DNA from: Promethearchaeota archaeon
GTDB lineage: Archaea; Asgardarchaeota; Lokiarchaeia; Sigynarchaeales; SOKP01
NCBI GenBank assembly: GCA_016839425.1
Contig: JAEOUI010000420.1
Span: forward strand, 1 to 11,666
Direction: 5' to 3'
DNA: 11,666 nt
Position 1 is the first letter of the stretch. Each line of letters starts with the position of its first letter. Under the pieces are notes generated by a model that was not told where the DNA came from, made no database searches, and saw only the letters and a list, made by a program, of their open reading frames with translations. Both the position numbers and the translations under genes were made by a program. Shown here piece after piece: positions 7,570 through 11,666 of this stretch.

Positions 7570-7598
7570 CAATTAAAAAATGACTTGATTATTTTATA

Positions 7599-8441
7599 AT
7601 GGACAATAAAAAAGCAAAAGCTCTTCGAGTGGATTTAAACAAGGTATTAGCAGCAGATTTGTTAGAGATTAAGAATTATTACGGAATACAGTCCGACTCT
7701 GATATGATCAGGTTTCTAATACGTGAGCATAAAAAAGAGCTTTTAGCTAAGGCGGATTTTCAAATGTTAATTAATACTGAAAACAACAATGAAACTTACA
7801 TATTGCAAGAAAACGGGTCGTATGAGAAAGTCCGCTTAGAAGAAATCAATTTAGCCACAAACGAGTTCGATCCCGAGCTAGTTCGATTTAATTTAACACC
7901 TCAATTACTAACAAATATCATCCGTTCTATAATGTCTAGAAAACCCGTCTTATTAATCATTGAACAAGAGTTCATTTACAAGCATGTGATGAATTTCTTT
8001 TCCTTTGTGTTTGAGGACACATTCGATATAGATATTACTTGCGATACGCTAAAGAATTATAAAAAAAAAGAGTCAAATTACTTGAACCATGTGGTTCTTA
8101 AAGGAGACGAGATTTTAAAAGATTTAACGAAAACAATTACGAAGAGAAAACTAAAAGTTGAAAAGGAAATAATACAAAAGTTTTATTCTGAAACGGATTC
8201 AAAATTTAGCTTGATCGTCCTTAAAAACGAGATTACTAAAGCTTTTATTATGGCTAAAAAATTAATATCTATCGTCGAAAAGGGAGATAAGATTAGTTCC
8301 AAGGAAATTGCTAATTTTCTCAAACTTAACTTTCCCTTCGAAGTTAATCTTGCTTATATCGAATTTTTAAATTCTATCATACAAGAATACCACGATATAA
8401 AAGTTCCAGAGATATACAATACTCTTTCTGATTTCTTATGA
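7599..8441 (+). CDS. Ribbon-helix-helix DNA-binding protein with a long uncharacterised C-terminal region
   Basis: A 280-residue protein. Residues 7-48 fit a ribbon-helix-helix fold: a strand (KALRVDLN, 7-14), a first helix (about 16-29) and a second helix (about 32-48, SDSDMIRFLIREHKKEL). Dimers of this fold insert paired strands into the DNA major groove. The remaining roughly 230 residues are not recognised. They include a hydrophobic strand-like segment at 113-121 (SRKPVLLII), an acidic/aromatic stretch at 122-148, a Lys-rich segment at 175-190, and helical segments to the end. No membrane helix or metal-binding cluster is seen. At 280 residues it is far longer than typical RHH repressors of 45-140 residues, so the extra part may sense a ligand or partner. 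The ATG at 7599 is supported by the fold starting right after it and by a TATA-like element 35 bp upstream. It is probably a transcription regulator of itself and perhaps of the next gene. Confidence 0.65.
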   Translation: MDNKKAKALRVDLNKVLAADLLEIKNYYGIQSDSDMIRFLIREHKKELLAKADFQMLINTENNNETYILQENGSYEKVRLEEINLATNEFDPELVRFNLTPQLLTNIIRSIMSRKPVLLIIEQEFIYKHVMNFFSFVFEDTFDIDITCDTLKNYKKKESNYLNHVVLKGDEILKDLTKTITKRKLKVEKEIIQKFYSETDSKFSLIVLKNEITKAFIMAKKLISIVEKGDKISSKEIANFLKLNFPFEVNLAYIEFLNSIIQEYHDIKVPEIYNTLSDFL

Positions 8442-8460
8442 ATCCATGAGATATTAGCTG

Positions 8461-8530
8461 TTTATATAAGATCGCAACCAAATGTATATAAGGAAATACA
8501 TATTTAAAAAAATGTAAATTTATATAGCTA
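8461..8530 (+). promoter_or_regulatory. Promoter region of the membrane protein gene with ATGTAT-N8-ATACAT inverted repeat
   Basis: The 123-bp gap after the regulator gene contains several TATA-like elements: TATATAAG at 8463-8470 and again at 8485-8492, TATTTAAA at 8501-8508 and TTTATATAG at 8518-8526. A perfect inverted repeat, ATGTAT at 8482-8487 and ATACAT at 8496-8501, encloses the second TATATAAG and abuts TATTTAAA. A further TGTA lies at 8513-8516. The half-site resembles the TGTAC sites upstream of the regulator gene. The membrane gene therefore probably has its own promoter, with a regulator site overlapping it. Which TATA element is used cannot be decided here. Confidence 0.4.
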
Positions 8531-8564
8531 ATTAACACTGATTACTAGTAGAACAATAGTTTGA

Positions 8565-9296
8565 TTGCTTTTGATTTTTCTCACGATTGACCGGTTTATC
8601 ACGATATACATCCTACAGAGCCTCATTGGAATTTTTTATGTAGTGATCATTTATAGCTTACTTCACAAAAGGGAAAAAATCACGCGAAAACGTGTTCTTT
8701 TTAGTTTATATTATTTGCTTTCTTGCCTTGGATTGACATTAAATTACATTTACGGTTTTTACCATTCTTATCCTTTAACAAATTTTTTATACTTGCTTAC
8801 GATTTACTTGTTATATATGGCTCTTGGAATAATCGCCGTTTTTGTCGCAGAAATTTATTTCGAGAGAGTAAAAAAAAAAAGAGTAATAAAATGTCAATCA
8901 ATTTTGCTTGTATTTTATGCTATCTTTCTGTCAGGTATTTTTTTTATTCCAAGAGGCGTGGAAATTAGCCCAACTACTTCTTGGAAACCAGTTGTAAGCA
9001 TATCTTTATTCATATATTCTAGTACATTTCTACTCGCAGATTCCCTAGTTTTTGTTTTTTACACGTACAGCGTTTATAGGCATTTTATTAAAACAAACCA
9101 AGAAAACATCATTCTAAAACGTTGGTTGATGTTTATCGTAGGCATTAGTCTAACCTTTATATTTTTAGGTCTAACGATGTTCAATCATGTACTAAACAAT
9201 GAACTTTTTCGACAATTTTGGAGCTTGATTGGTGGTATAATCTTAGTTACTGGTACCATTCTGATTTGGATCGGAATCGGAAAGAAGTTTTTGTAA
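8565..9296 (+). CDS. Seven-helix integral membrane protein, function unknown
   Basis: A 243-residue, strongly hydrophobic protein with about seven membrane helices, at residues 11-33, 45-66, 71-98, 111-128, 142-171, 185-208 and 217-238. The basic loops HKREKITRKR (34-43), ERVKKKRVIK (100-109) and the 172-186 loop alternate with uncharged ones, and the C-terminus is GKKFL. The positive-inside rule gives an outside N-terminus and inside C-terminus, like receptor-type 7TM proteins. No lysine sits in the middle of helix 7, so it is not a retinal protein, and no transporter or enzyme motif is recognised. No ATG occurs before residue 85, and an in-frame stop lies directly upstream, so translation probably starts at TTG 8565 or TTG 8571. 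Both keep helix 1; no Shine-Dalgarno sequence is visible. It follows the RHH regulator on the same strand and ends 3 bp from the convergent pyrG stop. It may be a sensor, but this is only suggested by topology. Confidence 0.7.
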   Translation: MLLIFLTIDRFITIYILQSLIGIFYVVIIYSLLHKREKITRKRVLFSLYYLLSCLGLTLNYIYGFYHSYPLTNFLYLLTIYLLYMALGIIAVFVAEIYFERVKKKRVIKCQSILLVFYAIFLSGIFFIPRGVEISPTTSWKPVVSISLFIYSSTFLLADSLVFVFYTYSVYRHFIKTNQENIILKRWLMFIVGISLTFIFLGLTMFNHVLNNELFRQFWSLIGGIILVTGTILIWIGIGKKFL

Positions 9297-9299
9297 GCA

Positions 9300-10994
9300 T
9301 TACGAGTTTTTTCGCTCTATACACGCTTTAATAAAAGCCAAGTAGCACTTGCTAGGTTTATAGGGTCTACTTTTAAATTCAGGATGAAATTGAGTACCGA
9401 CCATCCAATGGTCTTCTCGATTAAGTTCAATACTATTTATAATCTTTCCAGTCTCGTCAGTACTGGATACAATGAGGCCGAATTTAGAAGCATCCTCCAT
9501 GTATTTTGAATTAATGTGAAATCGGTGTCGAAATCTTTCAACTATCATTGGTTCGCCGTAAGCATCGTATAATTTCGTTCCTTCCTTGATCTTGATCTTG
9601 TGCCCTCCAAGTCTCATCGTTCCTCCCTTATCGGTAATTTTTTTTTGTTCTTCTAATATATCTACAACAGGATAAGGTGTTTTTGGATCAATTTCCGTGG
9701 AATTTGCTCCTTTTAATCCCAAATATTTCCTACAAAACGCTACGAAAAACAGCTGCGCTCCAAAGCAAATTCCCAAAAAGGGCATTTTCTTTTCCATGGC
9801 GTATTCCACGCTTTTAATCATTCCTTCAACCGCACGCTCTCCGAAACCTGGAGTTAATAGGATACCGTCACATTCTTTTAATTCTTGTTCTACATTAGTA
9901 TTTTCAGTAACATTTAACATGACTAACTCTGTTTTAAATCCTAAATGGGCCGCAGCGTGTTCCAACGCGTCGTTTATTGAAATATATGAATCTGAAATGT
10001 TAAAATATTTTCCTGGCATTCCAATTTTGAGAACTGGCTTTTCCTCCTTAAACAAGGAGATCATTTTTACCCATTCCGAGTAGTTATTAACTTCGCTGTA
10101 CGAAACAAGCTTGGCTTTTAGGTCCAATAATTCGCACATTAAATCACCTAAATTCTGCTCCTCGAATAGTACAGGCAATTCGTACACGAAATCCAAGTCG
10201 GGATTTGAAATTACCGCTTCCTTAGAGATATTTGAAAATAGAGAAAGTTTATCCTTAATATCAGGATCTAAATATTTTTTACTTCTACAAATCAAGACAT
10301 CTGGTTGCAGTCCCACGCTTTGAAGCAGTTTCACCGAATGTTGGGTTGGTTTGGATTTTTGCTGGCCAACCGCTTCAGAATATGGAACTAAAGTAACATG
10401 AACGAACGCCACATGTTTCTTAGGTAACTCGAGTTTCAATTGTCGAAAAGCTTCTAAAAATATACTTGATTCCAAGTCTCCAACTGTACCACCGCATTCT
10501 ATCAATAAAACATCTAATTCCTCGTCCTTGGCAATGTCGAATAACCTGTCTTTTATCATATTAGTACAATGTGGAATGATTTGAACGGTTCTTCCTAAAA
10601 ACTTGCCCTTTCGCTCACGTAAGATAGTCGATAAATATATCTGACCTGAAGTGATATTGTGCGAAGGATGCATTTCTATTCCTAAAAAACGACTATAAGT
10701 CCCAAAATCTTGATCGATTTCTGAGATTCGATAGCTTTTTTCGTCAGATTCGAAAGTAGGATTTAAATCTGGAACGGGCTGGAAGTCCCATACTTCTTCA
10801 GTTATAAAACATTCGCCATGTTCAATGGGATTGAGCGTTCCTGGATCGACATTTAAATAAGGGTCGATCTTAACAACAGAGATATTAAAGCCCCTGAATT
10901 GGAAAAGCTTACCCAAGCTCGCCGTAACAACCCCTTTTCCAATACCGGACATGACTCCGCCGGTAACGAATACGAATTTACAATCGGGAGGCAT
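9300..10994 (-). CDS. pyrG: CTP synthase with an insertion in the synthetase domain
   Basis: A 564-residue enzyme (E. coli 545) that aminates UTP to CTP with ATP and glutamine, the last step of pyrimidine nucleotide synthesis. The N-terminal amidoligase domain (about 1-290) has the ATP loop SGIGKG (16-21), KIDPYLNVDPGT (42-53), metal ligands D96 and E166 (equivalent to E. coli D72 and E140) and the nucleotide-binding segment KSKPTQHSVK (213-222). The C-terminal class I amidotransferase domain (about 320-564) has nucleophile C410 in GICFGAQ, and H537 and E539 in QFHPEF. Two oddities stand out. Between FIT (63-65) and DFGTY (96-100) there are 30 residues where E. coli has 8. The conserved oxyanion-loop motif PGGFG reads TPGFG at 381-385. 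The ATG at 10994 is preceded by a TATA box but no Shine-Dalgarno sequence. All catalytic residues are kept, so activity is expected. Confidence 0.95.
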   Translation of the reverse strand: MPPDCKFVFVTGGVMSGIGKGVVTASLGKLFQFRGFNISVVKIDPYLNVDPGTLNPIEHGECFITEEVWDFQPVPDLNPTFESDEKSYRISEIDQDFGTYSRFLGIEMHPSHNITSGQIYLSTILRERKGKFLGRTVQIIPHCTNMIKDRLFDIAKDEELDVLLIECGGTVGDLESSIFLEAFRQLKLELPKKHVAFVHVTLVPYSEAVGQQKSKPTQHSVKLLQSVGLQPDVLICRSKKYLDPDIKDKLSLFSNISKEAVISNPDLDFVYELPVLFEEQNLGDLMCELLDLKAKLVSYSEVNNYSEWVKMISLFKEEKPVLKIGMPGKYFNISDSYISINDALEHAAAHLGFKTELVMLNVTENTNVEQELKECDGILLTPGFGERAVEGMIKSVEYAMEKKMPFLGICFGAQLFFVAFCRKYLGLKGANSTEIDPKTPYPVVDILEEQKKITDKGGTMRLGGHKIKIKEGTKLYDAYGEPMIVERFRHRFHINSKYMEDASKFGLIVSSTDETGKIINSIELNREDHWMVGTQFHPEFKSRPYKPSKCYLAFIKACIERKNS

Positions 10995-11065
10995 TTTTTC
11001 AAACCAATCTTGTTCTTTTTAATAAATCTAATAAAAAATAATAATATCACGCGCGCTTTATATAG
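10995..11065 (-). promoter_or_regulatory. pyrG promoter with TATA box and adjoining GCGCGC
   Basis: On the minus strand a strong TATA box, TATATAAA, lies opposite 11057-11064. Transcription would start near 11034 and give a leader of about 40 nt. Directly downstream of the TATA box is the palindromic GC run GCGCGC (11051-11056), conspicuous in DNA this rich in A/T. It sits between TATA box and start site, where a bound regulator would block initiation. The leader is A/T-rich with no Shine-Dalgarno sequence and no terminator-like hairpin. Confidence 0.5.
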
Positions 11066-11171
11066 TTAATGAAGGGTGGCTTTAAGTTCTTACGAGCGAA
11101 AAAAATGCTTTTCCACAATTCTACTGATTGTTCCTTTTCTCTTTGAATTGCGGTAATTGAAGACCACAACC

Positions 11172-11274
11172 TTTAAATACTTACTTTAATATATGTTAAT
11201 TGGGAGTTTGTAAACCGGGGGTTGACAATCGCCCATTGCAATTATAAAAATATTTAGAATTAACTATTGGAGGT
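11172..11274 (+). promoter_or_regulatory. hsp20 promoter, leader and Shine-Dalgarno
   Basis: TTTAAATA at 11172-11179 is a TATA box pointing to a start near 11202 and a leader of about 80 nt. Close after the expected start is the 10-bp palindrome GTTTGTAAAC (11206-11215), a possible site for a heat-shock repressor. The leader can form a hairpin pairing TTGACAAT (11222-11229) with ATTGCAA (11235-11241), with one bulged A and a CGCCC loop. GGAGGT at 11269-11274 is a strong Shine-Dalgarno sequence, 8 bases before the ATG at 11283 and the only convincing one next to a start in the window. The TATA-like ATTATAAAAATA at 11241-11252 is less likely as promoter, since a start from it would remove the Shine-Dalgarno sequence. 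Confidence 0.5.
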
Positions 11275-11282
11275 AATGTATT

Positions 11283-11666
11283 ATGACTGAAGTAACTGAA
11301 AAAAAGGTAGAAATTAAAGAGGAACACTCCAAAGACGCAAAAGAAAAAAATCCTGAAGAAACTCCTGAAAATAAGGGTAAAAGCGATTTAGCAATGCGAA
11401 GATATGGCACTTTCCCAGTATTAAGTTCTGTTGAAAGGATGTTTAACGAAATGAATCGATGGTTCGACGACTTGTTCTGGAAACCACGCAGGTTATGGGA
11501 TATGAATCCGTTTTCACTAGATGTTTTTGATGACGAACCGATGTTTAGAACTCCATTGGCTAACATTACAGACGAAGGAGATCATTTTAGTTTAACAGCT
11601 GAATTACCTGGTTTAGAAAAAGGGGATCTCGAAATTACGATTAATGATGGAATGTTGGAAATTAAG
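11283..11666 (+). CDS. Hsp20/alpha-crystallin family small heat-shock protein, 3' end outside window
   Basis: The first 128 codons are present and the frame is open at the window edge. Small heat-shock proteins form large cytosolic oligomers that hold unfolding proteins without using ATP. Residues 39-73 (RRYGTFP, then a helix with ERMFNEMNRWFDDLFWKP) are the typical N-terminal region of archaeal Hsp20. The alpha-crystallin domain begins near 90, with PLANITDEGDHFSLTAELPG at 91-110 and LEKGDLEITINDGMLEIK continuing to the edge. Before the usual start region lies an extra segment of about 37 residues that is highly charged and disordered-looking (E/K/D-rich). The strong Shine-Dalgarno sequence 8 bases before ATG 11283 supports the longer form. 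The internal ATG at 11394 (M38) would give a more conventional length but has no ribosome binding site. Roughly 60-70 more residues would be expected beyond the window. Confidence 0.9.
   Translation, partial: MTEVTEKKVEIKEEHSKDAKEKNPEETPENKGKSDLAMRRYGTFPVLSSVERMFNEMNRWFDDLFWKPRRLWDMNPFSLDVFDDEPMFRTPLANITDEGDHFSLTAELPGLEKGDLEITINDGMLEIK

Larger units (their letters stand above)
7233..7598. other. Long non-coding divergent intergenic region between carA and the RHH gene
   Basis: This completes the 455-bp gene-free gap between carA and the regulator gene. It has no plausible coding frame on either strand. In order on the plus strand it holds a very A/T-rich block (7257-7308), a TATA element with an adjoining palindrome (7309-7342), a GC-richer stretch with hairpin potential (7343-7420) that ends in an A/T-rich tail, three TGTAC half-sites (7460-7485), a second TATA element (7500-7508), an AGAAT/ATTCT inverted repeat (7533-7546) and a third TATA-like element (7560-7569) close to the regulator start. 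The more notable of these are listed separately. Confidence 0.6.

Noticed and set aside
7144..7598. tRNA or C/D box sRNA in the long intergenic region
   Set aside because: No cloverleaf with a TTCGA-type arm and no paired RUGAUGA/CUGA boxes at suitable spacing were found on either strand.
8565..9296. Rhodopsin-like interpretation of the 7TM protein
   Set aside because: There is no lysine in the middle of helix 7 for retinal attachment, and no other rhodopsin signature is seen.
11069..11146. A 25-codon plus-strand frame starting at ATG 11069
   Set aside because: It has no Shine-Dalgarno sequence, the TATA element is too close to serve it, and it shows no protein-like pattern. It lies in the pyrG/hsp20 divergent promoter region.
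11264..11566. 100-codon minus-strand frame opposite the hsp20 gene
   Set aside because: The plus strand has a clear Hsp20 reading frame with a strong Shine-Dalgarno sequence; the antisense frame has low-complexity Ser-rich content and no signals.

Overview
This AT-rich window most likely comes from an archaeon. Genes on both strands are preceded by TTTAAATA/TATATAAA-type TATA elements at promoter distance. Most starts lack a Shine-Dalgarno sequence, and gene ends are marked by T-runs rather than GC-rich stem-loops. The animal-like carbamoyl-phosphate synthase large subunit and the small regulator and membrane genes would suit an Asgard-type (Promethearchaeota) lineage. That placement is an inference: no rRNA or universal marker is present.

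Layout: (1) Bases 4-2616 (+) encode an 870-residue protein with an N-terminal SIR2-like NADase-type domain and a long helical C-terminus ending in TPR-like repeats. This is the architecture of antiphage NAD-depletion effectors. (2) Bases 2693-7143 (-) are a two-gene pyrimidine/arginine unit, carA then carB, with 2 bp between them, encoding glutamine-dependent carbamoyl-phosphate synthetase. (3) Bases 7144-7598 are a 455-bp non-coding divergent region. It is unusually rich in signals: TATA elements, a 16-bp perfect palindrome, an isolated GC-richer structured stretch that may be a small RNA, and three TGTAC half-sites spaced about one helical turn apart. (4) Bases 7599-8441 (+) encode a ribbon-helix-helix DNA-binding protein with a long unrecognised C-terminal part, followed at 8565-9296 (+) by a seven-helix membrane protein with a non-AUG start. 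(5) Bases 9300-10994 (-) encode CTP synthase (pyrG), which has an unusual insertion of about 22 residues in the synthetase domain. (6) From 11283 (+) an Hsp20 family small heat-shock protein runs off the end of the window.

How the genes fit together: CarAB makes carbamoyl phosphate, which feeds UMP (and arginine) synthesis; PyrG converts UTP to CTP. The window therefore holds an early and a late step of pyrimidine synthesis, and the regulator/membrane-protein pair sits between them. TGTA-type repeats lie upstream of both the regulator and the membrane gene, so the two may share control. Nothing in the sequence shows that the pair acts on pyrimidine metabolism. The SIR2 gene and the hsp20 gene are separate units at the two ends. 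No tRNA, rRNA, CRISPR array or insertion sequence was recognised.
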